From the NCBI GenBank assembly GCA_002686465.1, contig NZCP01000056.1, forward strand, positions 1-19,620: DNA of 19,620 nucleotides. The letters are read 5' to 3'. Of the stretch, positions 7,697 to 14,709 are shown in pieces. The first letter of the stretch is position 1, and every line of letters starts with the position of its first letter. The stretch comes from Candidatus Woesebacteria bacterium (lineage in GTDB: Bacteria; Patescibacteriota; Microgenomatia; UBA8517; UBA10165). The notes below the pieces were generated by a model. That model saw only the letters and a program-made list of their open reading frames with translations, did not search any database and was not told the origin of the DNA. Both the position numbers and the translations under genes were made by a program.

Positions 7697-8992
7697 ATGG
7701 ATTTTCAAAAAACCACTTTAAAAAATGGTCTACGCGTAATTTGCGTTCCTATGCCCTCAATGGAATCAGCAACTGTTCAGATTATTGTCGGTGCAGGGAC
7801 TAGGCATGAAGAAAAGCGGGTAAATGGAGTAGCACACTTCTTAGAACACATGGTTTTTAAGGGAACAAAGAAGTACCCCAGTGCGCAAGCTGTATCCACT
7901 GTTGTGGACGCAATAGGTGCAGATATAAATGCAAACACCGACCGTGAGAGAACGGCATATTTTATTAAAGCTTGGGAAAAGCATCTTGGTTTGGCTTTTG
8001 ACGTTCTTTCTGGGTTCATTAATTCTCCTGTTATGAATCCAGATGAAATTGGGCGCGAAAAAGGTGTGATTTACGAGGAAATCGCGATGTACGATGATCT
8101 TCCGATGCAAAAAGCTCCCGACATCTTTGAGCAGCTTTTATACAAAGGTTCTCCTTTGGCTTGGGATGTTCTAGGTAGCAAGAAAAGCATAATGGGGGTT
8201 AAAAGGCGCGATTTTGTAAAGTACCGCAGACTGCTTTATCATCCACAGAATATGGTGTTGACTGTTGCTGGCAAGTTTGACCAGGAAGAAGTTTTGAAGT
8301 TAGCAGAGAAGTATTTTGGAAAGAGTGGAGGGGGCAAACTATCGAAGAAAGCAAGTCATGGGAAAGCGAAGAAAGCTAACCCAGGAGGGAAGCCAGAGGT
8401 TAAGCTGCAAACTAAAAAGACCGAACAGGGACATCTTGTTTTAGGTGTACGTGGGAACCCGTTGGGCCACCCCGACCGTTACAAAGAGTTGATTTTGGCA
8501 ACAATCCTTGGCGGGGGGATGTCGTCTCGGCTGTTTACTGAAATTAGAGAGCGAAGAGGCCTTGCGTATTACGTTAGGTGTTATCCGGGCCATTACACAG
8601 ACAATGGTTATATGGCAGCTCGAGCAGGAGTTAAGGTAGACAAGATTGACGAGGCGATAAAAGTCATACTTGAACAATTTAGGCAAGTTTCAAAGAGAAG
8701 CGGGAAGGGAAGTATTACAAAGGCGGAGTTTGAAAAAGCCAAGGAGTATATTAAAGGCAAACTTGCTTTGGGTTTGGAGGATACTTTTTCTGCCTCAGAC
8801 TTTTTTGCAGAGCAGGAAATTTTAGAAGGGGAAAGCAAAACTCCTGAGGAAATGATGGAAGGAATCGACCAAGTTAAACTTTCCGATGTGCAAAAGCTTG
8901 CGAGAGAATTTTTCGTCAACAATCGACTGAATTTGGCCATAGTGGGGCCTTATGATGATTCGGAACGCTTCAGGAAGCTTCTTAAACTTTAA
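7697..8992 (+). CDS. M16 family zinc peptidase (insulinase/processing-peptidase type)
   Basis: This predicted metalloendopeptidase has an inverted zinc motif HFLEH (His47, Glu50, His51) and the third ligand Glu127 in VIYEEIAM, 76 residues after His51 as is usual. The N-terminal half carries FKGTKKYPS and the C-terminal half the M16C signature RERRGLAYYV. Each half is about 210 residues, joined by a Lys/Gly-rich linker near 210-240. ATG at 7697 starts one base after the argS stop and no Shine-Dalgarno site is visible, so coupling is likely. A TTG at 7658 in the same frame would overlap argS and is rejected. There is no signal peptide, so it is probably cytoplasmic. Its substrate is unknown. 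Confidence 0.93.
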   Translation: MDFQKTTLKNGLRVICVPMPSMESATVQIIVGAGTRHEEKRVNGVAHFLEHMVFKGTKKYPSAQAVSTVVDAIGADINANTDRERTAYFIKAWEKHLGLAFDVLSGFINSPVMNPDEIGREKGVIYEEIAMYDDLPMQKAPDIFEQLLYKGSPLAWDVLGSKKSIMGVKRRDFVKYRRLLYHPQNMVLTVAGKFDQEEVLKLAEKYFGKSGGGKLSKKASHGKAKKANPGGKPEVKLQTKKTEQGHLVLGVRGNPLGHPDRYKELILATILGGGMSSRLFTEIRERRGLAYYVRCYPGHYTDNGYMAARAGVKVDKIDEAIKVILEQFRQVSKRSGKGSITKAEFEKAKEYIKGKLALGLEDTFSASDFFAEQEILEGESKTPEEMMEGIDQVKLSDVQKLAREFFVNNRLNLAIVGPYDDSERFRKLLKL

Positions 8993-8994
8993 CG

Positions 8995-9561
8995 ATGGAA
9001 CAGACGGTAGTTTTAATCAAACCAGACGGAGTCAGAAAGGGGATAGTTGGAGACGTTTTGACTCGTTTTGAAAGAGTGGGGATTAAAATGTTGGCAGCAA
9101 AGCTTATTTGGGTTAATAAAACAACCATAGGCAAGCACTACAGAGATAATAACGACTACCACAAAAGTGTAGGCGAAAAGACTTTGGAAAACTACAAGAT
9201 GTACGGATTGGACGCAGGAGAGAATCTCGGGACAAAAGACCCAGTTAAGATCGGGAAGATGATCCGGAAGTGGAATATGGAATTCTTGGCATCTGGGCCT
9301 GTTTTTGCAATGCTACTTGAGGGACCAGGAGCGATTGCAGCAGTTCGAAAAATTGTTGGTCACACTTTTCCTGCCGATGCTGCTCCAGGCACAATCAGAG
9401 GAGATCATTCGCTTGATTCGGCGTACATTGCCAATGTCGAAAAACGCACTGTGCAGAATTTAATTCATGCCTCGGGATCAAAGGAAGAAGCGGATTTTGA
9501 GCGTAAACTCTGGTTTCGAAGAGGAGATATTTACAAGTACAAAAGAACTGGCGAAGAATAA
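8995..9561 (+). CDS. ndk: Nucleoside diphosphate kinase, long form
   Basis: This enzyme moves the terminal phosphate from ATP to other (d)NDPs through a phospho-histidine. The start MEQTVVLIKPDGVRKG and the block PGTIRGDHSLD followed by NLIHASGS are characteristic; the catalytic His is 158. Bacterial enzymes are usually 130-150 residues, and this one has 188. The extra residues lie mainly between about 46 and 90 (DNNDYHKS...KDPVKIG) with a basic tail after 170. Similar long NDKs occur in some CPR and other lineages, so I expect activity. It begins 2 nt after the M16 gene stop and is the last gene of the argS operon. Confidence 0.94.
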   Translation: MEQTVVLIKPDGVRKGIVGDVLTRFERVGIKMLAAKLIWVNKTTIGKHYRDNNDYHKSVGEKTLENYKMYGLDAGENLGTKDPVKIGKMIRKWNMEFLASGPVFAMLLEGPGAIAAVRKIVGHTFPADAAPGTIRGDHSLDSAYIANVEKRTVQNLIHASGSKEEADFERKLWFRRGDIYKYKRTGEE

Positions 9562-9594
9562 AGTCTCCAGGTGTGTTCACCGTTCCTGTTTTGA

Positions 9595-9600
9595 TATAAT
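9595..9600 (+). promoter_or_regulatory. -10 box ahead of the tRNA cluster
   Basis: A perfect TATAAT lies 14 nt before the first tRNA acceptor base at 9615. The -35 is weak (TGTGTT at 9572-9577 with 17-nt spacing). The spacing suits a short 5' leader removed by RNase P, so the whole 9615-9870 cluster may be one precursor. Confidence 0.55.
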
Positions 9601-9614
9601 ATAGTTGTGTTCAA

Positions 9615-9792
9615 GTCCCCGTAGCTCAACGGACAGAGCACAGGGTTCTTATCGAGGCCGTTTAGCCGCTGTAGCTCAACGGACAGAGCAGGGGTTTCCT
9701 AAACCTCAGATGTAGGTTCGACTCCTACCAGTGGCGCAGAAGGTCTCGCGAGTTCACCTGCGATGTAAGTTCGACTCTTACCGGGGACGCCA
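9615..9792 (+). tRNA. Interrupted tRNA gene with a tRNA-Arg nested inside; anticodon CUU (Lys) if spliced as predicted
   Basis: The 5' part has acceptor GTCCCCG (9615-9621), D-arm (9624-9639), and CAGGG TTCTTAT C (9641-9653). The 3' part begins at 9757 with CCTG and has variable CGAT, T-arm GTAAG TTCGACT CTTAC (9765-9781), acceptor CGGGGAC (9782-9788), G73 and encoded CCA (9790-9792). The acceptor halves pair perfectly over 7 bp and CAGGG pairs with C+CCTG. Joining 9653 to 9757 gives exactly 72 nt plus CCA with a 7-nt anticodon loop reading CUU. G73 is unusual for bacterial tRNA-Lys, so identity is uncertain. The 103-nt insert carries the whole tRNA-Arg(CCU), and CGAGGCC (9653-9659) can pair with GGTCTCG (9742-9748) around it. 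It could instead be a disrupted pseudogene. Confidence 0.6.
9665..9736 (+). tRNA. tRNA-Arg(CCU), nested within another tRNA gene
   Basis: A full cloverleaf is visible. Acceptor GCCGCTG (9665-9671) pairs with CAGTGGC (9729-9735) with one G-U. The D-arm is GCTC/GAGC, anticodon stem GGGGT/ACCTC, loop TTCCTAA with anticodon CCT at 9698-9700. The T-arm is GTAGG TTCGACT CCTAC, with G73. CCA is not encoded. A20 in the D-loop fits the arginine identity known from E. coli. Twenty bases covering the D-arm (9671-9690) are identical to 9621-9640 of the enclosing tRNA, which points to common ancestry or recombination. Confidence 0.9.
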
Positions 9793-9797
9793 GTTTA

Positions 9798-9870
9798 CGG
9801 GGTGTAGCTCAGTTGGAAGAGTGCTCGCTTCGGGTGCGAGAGGTCGCCAGTTCGAGTCTGGCCACCCCGA
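9798..9870 (+). tRNA. tRNA-Pro(CGG)
   Basis: Acceptor CGGGGTG (9798-9804) pairs with CACCCCG (9863-9869), giving the C1-G72 pair typical of bacterial tRNA-Pro, followed by A73. The D-stem is GCTC/GAGT. The anticodon stem CTCGC/GCGAG encloses TTCGGGT with anticodon CGG at 9831-9833 and G37. The T-arm is GCCAG TTCGAGT CTGGC. CCA is not encoded. It starts 5 nt after the CCA of the interrupted tRNA and is probably cotranscribed with it. Confidence 0.95.
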
Positions 9871-9888
9871 CAGAGGTCGTTTGTTCGC

Positions 9889-9905
9889 ACTCGCCGTAGG
9901 CGAGT
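9889..9905. terminator. GC hairpin between tRNA-Pro and a convergent gene
   Basis: ACTCGCC, loop GTA, GGCGAGT forms a perfect 7-bp stem. A second small palindrome GGCC AAT GGCC follows at 9912-9922. It lies between the plus-strand tRNA cluster and the end of the minus-strand PEGA gene, where a bidirectional terminator would be expected. There is no T tract on either side, so termination is only a guess. A similar stem (CTCGCC AA GGCGAG) occurs at 11369-11382. Confidence 0.35.
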
Positions 9906-9944
9906 CTCGCAGGCCAATGGCCGAGTACATCCAACTACCCCGAC

Positions 9945-11123
9945 TTACTTCAGGCTCAAAGCGTAGAGGTTTGACAGGTTTCCGTTTCCTGCCCCCAGTG
10001 AGGTAAGAATAAGGAGCCTTGTTGGGTTAGGAAAGGGGATTGCGTAGGGCGCTTCATATGGTCCTGTCCAAACATCTTGTTTATTTGTACTGTCGTAATC
10101 CATGATTGTAATTTTGCCTTCTTGGGCCAAGACTAAGTGGTTTGAGGTTGGAAACCAAACTAGTGGTCGACTGCCGTCCCCAACAAAGAAGTTTCTGTCC
10201 TCTTTTATATCGTAGACGTATGCCTTGCCAGCCTCGATACCTCTTGCTTGTCTTTGGGTAGAGGAGCCGGGTAACTGTTTGATTAAGTTGTCTGGTATTT
10301 GGGCACTGCCAGAAGCAGTGTAGAGCACTTTGTTGCCATTTGGCGAAAAAGATATAGCTTCAGCTTTGCGTTGTAGGATGTCTTGCACCTCCTCTGGTGT
10401 GCGGGCGATCTTGGCATCCAATCTCTTTAATTCTTGTTCCTCCCATTTTTCTAAGACCTCTTCAAGCTGCTTGCCCTCGATATTTATCAGCTGGTTTTGA
10501 GAGGTTGTACTTCCAGCATCCACCAAAAACGCCCCTCGGGCGGATCTTAGAAGTAGTTGTCTGGAATCAGGTGACCAAGACCATGTGGCATCGTCAAGGC
10601 TAGCATCAGTCACAATTCTTGGTTCCCGAGAGAAACCTATTGGTAAATCACCAAGGTCGATAATCCACAGTCCTACTTTTGGCTCGCCTACGGCATTTTT
10701 GTTTGGAGGGATACGATAGGCTATTTTGGTTCCATCCTGAGAAAGTATAGGCTTTTGGGCCCCTGTAAATGTAAGTGCTGAGAGTGAGGGTGCAACTGGA
10801 AAGAGGACAACCTCGCTTTTTGTCACCTCTTCTTTTTTGATTGTCAAACGCTTTTGCCAAGACAAAAATCCTTCTTTTCGGAGCTCTATATCATAGGTGT
10901 CAGGAGGCAAGGAAATCGTTGCATTTGTGGCTGATTCAAGCTCGCCATTTACAAGAATTTGGGCACCATCAGGGATAGACGTAACAACCAGTAATCCGGT
11001 TGGACGGAATCCTAGCTGTTTTGAATCAAACCTGTAGCCTCTTGCAATAAAGGAAATCCCCAGGCCAACAATGGCAATAAAGACAATTGTTGCCAAAAAA
11101 GAAAGTGCGCGAATATGGACCAT
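9945..11123 (-). CDS. PEGA-domain membrane protein with WD40-like beta-propeller
   Basis: The 392-residue protein has one N-terminal membrane anchor (about 5-28). A PEGA domain follows (about 42-105, VVTSIPDGAQILVNG, then LPPDTYDIELRKEGF), then a repeat region resembling a TolB/WD40 propeller (ILSQDGTKIAYR, WSWSPDSRQLLL, SFSPNGNKVLYT, LVWFPTSNHLVLA). The Asp/Pro-Gly-Ser turns are typical of such blades. PEGA proteins are surface or cell-wall associated in other bacteria; the ligand here is unknown. A charged coiled-coil-like stretch (LEEVLEKWEEQELKRLDAKI) interrupts the propeller. I chose the ATG at 11123 because a perfect TATAAT lies just upstream; the longer start at 11186 would place that box inside the gene. 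Transcribed toward the tRNA cluster. Confidence 0.85.
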   Translation of the reverse strand: MVHIRALSFLATIVFIAIVGLGISFIARGYRFDSKQLGFRPTGLLVVTSIPDGAQILVNGELESATNATISLPPDTYDIELRKEGFLSWQKRLTIKKEEVTKSEVVLFPVAPSLSALTFTGAQKPILSQDGTKIAYRIPPNKNAVGEPKVGLWIIDLGDLPIGFSREPRIVTDASLDDATWSWSPDSRQLLLRSARGAFLVDAGSTTSQNQLINIEGKQLEEVLEKWEEQELKRLDAKIARTPEEVQDILQRKAEAISFSPNGNKVLYTASGSAQIPDNLIKQLPGSSTQRQARGIEAGKAYVYDIKEDRNFFVGDGSRPLVWFPTSNHLVLAQEGKITIMDYDSTNKQDVWTGPYEAPYAIPFPNPTRLLILTSLGAGNGNLSNLYALSLK

Positions 11124-11133
11124 AACAGCCCGA

Positions 11134-11139
11134 ATTATA
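11134..11139 (-). promoter_or_regulatory. -10 box of the PEGA gene
   Basis: On the minus strand TATAAT ends 10 nt before the ATG at 11123, predicting a nearly leaderless transcript. No good -35 is visible at the usual distance. Confidence 0.5.
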
Positions 11140-11234
11140 CCATTTTTGGGCCACAAAAAATAATTGAACGGCCAATTTTGGAACATTTAAGACAGATATC
11201 ATTAAATGATATATTTTGTACTATTTCGATGTTC

Positions 11235-11263
11235 TTGTTGCGTGTTGTTTTGTCTGTTATAGT
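11235..11263 (+). promoter_or_regulatory. Candidate mreB promoter
   Basis: TTGTTG (11235-11240), a 17-nt spacer and TATAGT (11258-11263). It would give mreB a leader of about 230 nt that includes the hairpins described in the spacer entry. Moderate support from sequence alone. Confidence 0.4.
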
Positions 11264-11498
11264 GGACGTGCCTTCCCGTCTTCTTTGTTGAGATGGGCCT
11301 GCCCCAATGAACCTCCAAGGGTTAAAACCCTCGGTTTCTTTCAACACAAGAAAACGGTTCGATCACTCCTCGCCAAGGCGAGTTTGAATAAGTAAATCTA
11401 AAGATATCAGAAAGTATTAAAGTAACTCGTCACTGGTTAGCTTGTGACTTCGTTGGAGGTATTCGAGTTACTACGTTACGAGTCAACTAGTTACTAAT
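11264..11498 (+). other. Structured spacer/leader upstream of mreB
   Basis: No gene is seen in the spacer between the divergent PEGA and mreB genes. Structures are AGGGTT AA AACCCT (11318-11331, extended by CC/GG), CTCGCC AA GGCGAG (11369-11382), and the inverted pair AGTAACTCG (11421-11429) with CGAGTTACT (11464-11472). The last pair encloses GTCAC (11429-11433) and GTGAC (11444-11448). GGAGGT (11455-11460) lies between the inverted arms but 38 nt from the mreB ATG, which itself has no ribosome binding site. The segment 11398-11428 matches 177-207 in the leuS leader. The arrangement suggests a folded leader or operator cluster. Confidence 0.45.
11398..11428 (+). repeat. 31-nt segment shared with the leuS leader (177-207)
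   Basis: 25 of 31 bases agree without gaps, including 12 consecutive identical bases, ATCAGAAAGTAT (185-196 and 11406-11417). Both copies lie on the plus strand in gene-free DNA upstream of a housekeeping gene (leuS and mreB). It may be a protein binding site, a shared leader motif or a relic of an old repeat. Confidence 0.5.
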
Positions 11499-12503
11499 AT
11501 GTTCTCGCAAAGAATAGCCATTGACTTAGGAACCGCAAACATTCTCGTTTGGGTTGCCGGAGAGGGACTCATTGCCAATGAACCTACAGTTGTTGCCCTT
11601 TCCCAAGAAGAAAACAGGGTTGTGGCTGTAGGGAATGAGGCCAAAAGAATGCTTGGTCGTACTCCTGGAAATTTGCAGGCAATGCGGCCCATGAGAGATG
11701 GTGTAATTGCCGACTACCAAGTTACTGAGGCGATGCTGCGTTATTTTATCAGCAAGGTTGCCCCTAGGGTGTCATTGATTAAGCCAGAAGTTATGATTTG
11801 TGTACCTGCAGGATGCACTCAGGTTGAAAGAAGGGCTGTTCTTGATGCCACGCTGGCAGCAGGAGCCAGAATTGCATATTTGATCGATGAACCACTTGCT
11901 GCAAGTATCGGGGCCAGAATTCCAATTGCTGCTCCTTCAGGACATATGATTGTTGACATAGGCGGAGGGGCGACAGAAGCGGCTGTGATCTCTTTGGGCG
12001 GAGTAGTGGTACATAGATCAGTGCGAGTTGCTGGAAACAAGATTGACGAGGGGATTGCTGACTTCTTAAGAAGGCAACACAACTTGATTATTGGGGACCA
12101 AACAGCAGAGTCTATCAAGATTAAAATAGGTTCAGCTATACCCCTTGCTAAAGACGAGGTTATGGAGGTTTCGGGCCGGGATCAAGTTTTGGGACTCCCT
12201 CGTACAGTAATGCTTTCTTCCTCAGATGTAACCAAAGCGATGAAGCCAATCCTTTTGCAAATAATAGGCGCGGTCAAGGGTGTTTTGGAAGACACACCGC
12301 CTGAGCTTGCTTCAGATATCATAGAACGGGGGATAACAATGTCAGGAGGTTCTAGCTTGCTGCGAAATCTAGACCGCTTCATTACTGAAGAAACAGGAGT
12401 CCCTGCTCATTTAGCAGAAGAGCCTCTTTTGTGTGTTGTCCGCGGGACTGGAGTAGCACTAGAAAATCTGGATCTTTACAAGCGGTCTATCACCAGGAGA
12501 TAA
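11499..12503 (+). CDS. mreB: MreB-like bacterial actin
   Basis: This ATP-dependent filament protein positions wall synthesis and maintains cell shape at the inner membrane face. The N-terminus MFSQRIAIDLGTANILVW is the phosphate-1 motif and defines the start. NEPTVVAL, MRPMRDGVIADY, CVPAGCTQVERRAV, LIDEPLAASIG (connect and adenosine contacts), VDIGGGATEAAV (phosphate-2) and TMSGGSSLLRNLD (adenosine) follow in family order. At 334 aa it is of full length. There is no ribosome binding site directly before the ATG. The glycosyltransferase gene begins 7 nt downstream, so the two form an operon and the context is envelope assembly. No mreC or mreD is visible nearby. Confidence 0.95.
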   Translation: MFSQRIAIDLGTANILVWVAGEGLIANEPTVVALSQEENRVVAVGNEAKRMLGRTPGNLQAMRPMRDGVIADYQVTEAMLRYFISKVAPRVSLIKPEVMICVPAGCTQVERRAVLDATLAAGARIAYLIDEPLAASIGARIPIAAPSGHMIVDIGGGATEAAVISLGGVVVHRSVRVAGNKIDEGIADFLRRQHNLIIGDQTAESIKIKIGSAIPLAKDEVMEVSGRDQVLGLPRTVMLSSSDVTKAMKPILLQIIGAVKGVLEDTPPELASDIIERGITMSGGSSLLRNLDRFITEETGVPAHLAEEPLLCVVRGTGVALENLDLYKRSITRR

Positions 12504-12510
12504 TCTAAAC

Positions 12511-13608
12511 ATGGTAATTGGTGTTGATGCCAGTCGCGCGTTTGTTAAAGACCCTGCAGGGCCGGAATACTATAGTCTCAATTTAATTAAAAATCTGGCC
12601 AAAATTGATAAACACAATCGATACATCTTATATTTGAGACCAGGACAAAAGGCCAATTTTAGATTACCGCACAACTTTGAAGCTAAAATAATCAATTTTC
12701 CATTTCTTTGGACGCAAATCGGACTAGCAGCTGAAACTCTCCTAAAACCCCCTGCGGTAATTTTTGTGCCTGCACATACATTACCTCTTCTTACTCGCAT
12801 ATTTCGACCGCGACTGCCAATTGTTGTCACTATCCATGGTTTGGAAGGCAAGTATTTGCCGCAATCGGGTAACTTACTCGCACACATTTACCGTAATTGG
12901 TCTATTGGTTGGGCAGTAAAGTTCGCTCACAGGCTCATTGCAGTCTCGGAGGATACACAAAAGGATATTTTAAAAACATATCAAATTGATGCAAAGAAGA
13001 TACAAGTGATTCATGAGGGAGTAGATGAAGGTCAATTTTCTAAAACTACAGGACAAAACATACATTATAGGTTTAAGACTTTTATCTTGTTTGTTGGTAC
13101 GATTCAGCCACGAAAAAATCTGATACGACTTATAAAAGCATTCTCAATGCTTCCCCAAAAAGACCTCGGTTTGGTTATTGCTGGTAAACTTGGCTGGTTG
13201 TACGGTAAGATACTAGAAAGTCCTAAGCGTTTTGGGGTAGAGGATCGGGTTGTGTTTTTAGGTAGGGTTTCGGATTCGGAACTACCTGGTCTTTATAAGA
13301 AAGCAAAGGTGTTTGTGATCCCGTCTTTAACAGAGGGCTTCGGATTACCAATTTTAGAGGCCCAGGCAGCGGGTGTACCGGTGGTAGCATCAAAAAAAGG
13401 TGCTTTGCCGGAGGTAGCGGGTAAGGGCGCGTTGTTTGTTAACCCAAAATCAGTAAAAAGTATAAGAAGTGGGCTAATGAGAGCATTTGTGCCTAAGGTG
13501 AGACAGGACCTTATTAGAAAGGGTAAGGAAAACCTAGGACGCTTTAGCTGGAAGAAGACGGCTTATAATACACTTAATTTTTTGGAGAAGTTGAAAGCAG
13601 GTCCTTAA
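12511..13608 (+). CDS. GT4-family glycosyltransferase
   Basis: This predicted retaining GT-B enzyme transfers a sugar from a nucleotide donor, probably onto a surface glycan. The N-terminal acceptor half contains HTLPLL and VVTIHGLEGKYLP. The donor half starts near 185 with ILFVGTIQPRKNLIRLIKAF, then LVIAGKLGW, VVFLGRVSDSELPGLYKKA, and the EX7E region SLTEGFGLPILEAQAAGVPVV with ALPEVAG. The 365 aa are complete. It has no membrane segment and is probably a peripheral cytoplasmic-face protein. It follows mreB by 7 nt with no ribosome binding site. Donor and acceptor cannot be told from sequence; mannosyl or similar hexosyl transfer is common in the family. Confidence 0.92.
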   Translation: MVIGVDASRAFVKDPAGPEYYSLNLIKNLAKIDKHNRYILYLRPGQKANFRLPHNFEAKIINFPFLWTQIGLAAETLLKPPAVIFVPAHTLPLLTRIFRPRLPIVVTIHGLEGKYLPQSGNLLAHIYRNWSIGWAVKFAHRLIAVSEDTQKDILKTYQIDAKKIQVIHEGVDEGQFSKTTGQNIHYRFKTFILFVGTIQPRKNLIRLIKAFSMLPQKDLGLVIAGKLGWLYGKILESPKRFGVEDRVVFLGRVSDSELPGLYKKAKVFVIPSLTEGFGLPILEAQAAGVPVVASKKGALPEVAGKGALFVNPKSVKSIRSGLMRAFVPKVRQDLIRKGKENLGRFSWKKTAYNTLNFLEKLKAGP

Positions 13609-13621
13609 AATTCGTGCTTTC

Positions 13622-13657
13622 TTCGTAAACTATAGTATAGGTATAAAGTTTAACGAA
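13622..13657 (+). terminator. Imperfect hairpin after the mreB-glycosyltransferase operon
   Basis: TTCGTAAACT (13622-13631) pairs with AGTTT-A-ACGAA (13647-13657) with a single bulged A. It starts 14 nt after the glycosyltransferase stop. No T run follows, so it may be a processing or stability structure rather than an intrinsic terminator. Confidence 0.35.
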
Positions 13658-13730
13658 TAAATGTGGACTCAATATAGTACCTAGCTTTGAATAGGCATAA
13701 GTATCTTGGGGATAAATTGTGAACAAAAGG

Positions 13731-13736
13731 TATAAT
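13731..13736 (+). promoter_or_regulatory. -10 box for the GT26 gene leader
   Basis: A perfect TATAAT. The best -35 candidate is TTGGGG (13706-13711) with a long 19-nt spacer. Transcription would begin near 13743 and give a leader of about 175 nt. Confidence 0.45.
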
Positions 13737-13742
13737 ATAGAA

Positions 13743-13918
13743 AGACTTACCCAGACATGCATTTGTCTGATAGGAAAAAATTGGGTCTTAATAGGGGATA
13801 ACAAGCGAAAAACATAACTTATCCTAATAATATGATTATTAAGTTATAAATTTTAGGCCCTTTTTCTTTTTTTAAAGGTCTTAACGTTGTTGAAAGTTTG
13901 CAGAAACTAGGTTACAAA
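13743..13918 (+). promoter_or_regulatory. Leader with mutually exclusive hairpins ahead of the GT26 gene
   Basis: A first hairpin is CAGACA (13752-13757) with TGTCTG (13764-13769). Downstream, GGATAA (13796-13801) can pair with TTATCC (13819-13824). The same region can form another stem instead: ATAACTT (13814-13820) with AAGTTAT (13841-13847), continued by AATAAT (13826-13831) with ATTATT (13835-13840). The two overlap at 13819-13820 and cannot coexist fully. A T-rich stretch (13861-13873) follows, 14 nt after the second stem, so a weak terminator is possible. I recognise no known riboswitch family. Confidence 0.35.
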
Positions 13919-14698
13919 ATGGCAAAACGACTAAAAACCAAAAATAGACTATCAAAAACAGCTCGAAAAATAACTCCGATTCTAGGAATCAATGTGGATA
14001 GCACTGATAGGGAAAGAGCGCTAAATCAGGTTCGGGCATGGATTAAAGAGGGCAAGCCACGAATGCTACGTCTAGTGGTTACTCCCAACCCGGAGATAGT
14101 CGTGCGTGCCCAAGGGGATCCTGAGCTTGCTCGTATATTGAATAGTGCTGATTTGTCCGTGCCTGATGGGATAGGGCTGAGGGTAATGGGGGGTGTGAGG
14201 GAAATCATTCCAGGTAGGCTTCTAGCTGAAGACTTGGTATCCGGGACAGGCAAAGAAAAGTTGAAAGTGTTCCTGCTTGGGGGAAAGGCCGGAGTGGCTA
14301 AAAAGGCAGCTGGCGTCTTAAATGCCGGGTTTCACCCTGGTCCATGGCTAGATGAGCGTGGCGAACCAATAGATGCCAAGCAACAGAAGGTGGAAGAAGA
14401 AGCTGTCCAGGCGATCAACGACTTTAAGCCTGATTTACTACTAGTTGGCTTTGGACCGCCTAAGCAGGAAAAGTGGCTAGACCGTAACCTGTCCAAGCTT
14501 AATGTTAAGGTAGGAATGGTTGTAGGAGGAGCCTTTGATTATTGGGCAGGGATTGTGCCCAAGCCCCCGAAGGCTATTTCAGATGCAGGCCTTGAGTGGC
14601 TCTGGAGACTTATCACCCAGCCGTGGAGGCTACCGCGTATCTTTACTGCGGTGGTTGTCTTTCCTCTTAAAGTCTTCTTGTATCGTATGAGACAATAG
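13919..14698 (+). CDS. WecG/TagA/CpsF-type (GT26) glycosyltransferase
   Basis: GT26 enzymes add a second sugar, often N-acetylmannosaminuronate or N-acetylmannosamine, to an undecaprenyl-linked glycan at the cytoplasmic membrane face. Family blocks are clear: VTPNPEIVVRAQ, DLSVPDGIGL, FLLGGKAGVAKKAA, LLVGFGPPKQEKWL, and VGGAFDYWAG followed by PPKAISDAGLEWLWRLITQPWR. The Asp in the SVPDGIG block is the expected catalytic base. About 259 aa, complete, with a basic N-terminal tail (KRLKTKNRLSK) that may bind membrane. ATG at 13919 is preferred; TTG at 13898 would add 7 residues. There is a weak AGG 8 nt upstream. It fits the mreB/GT4 and O-antigen-ligase context of envelope polysaccharide synthesis. 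Confidence 0.92.
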   Translation: MAKRLKTKNRLSKTARKITPILGINVDSTDRERALNQVRAWIKEGKPRMLRLVVTPNPEIVVRAQGDPELARILNSADLSVPDGIGLRVMGGVREIIPGRLLAEDLVSGTGKEKLKVFLLGGKAGVAKKAAGVLNAGFHPGPWLDERGEPIDAKQQKVEEEAVQAINDFKPDLLLVGFGPPKQEKWLDRNLSKLNVKVGMVVGGAFDYWAGIVPKPPKAISDAGLEWLWRLITQPWRLPRIFTAVVVFPLKVFLYRMRQ

Positions 14699-14709
14699 AG
14701 ACGTTTATT

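Noticed and set aside
9654..9756. Group I or group II intron in the interrupted tRNA
   Set aside because: The insert is only 103 nt and is mostly a tRNA; there is no room for the catalytic core. An archaeal bulge-helix-bulge motif was also looked for and did not fit.
9731..10006. Reading frame across the tRNA cluster
   Set aside because: It runs through the 3' tRNA half, the complete tRNA-Pro and the end of the PEGA gene, so it is a chance frame.
11356..11382. tRNA T-arm-like segment (GGTTCGATC) with a following hairpin
   Set aside because: Flanking bases do not form a T-stem, and no acceptor, D-arm or anticodon arm can be built around it.
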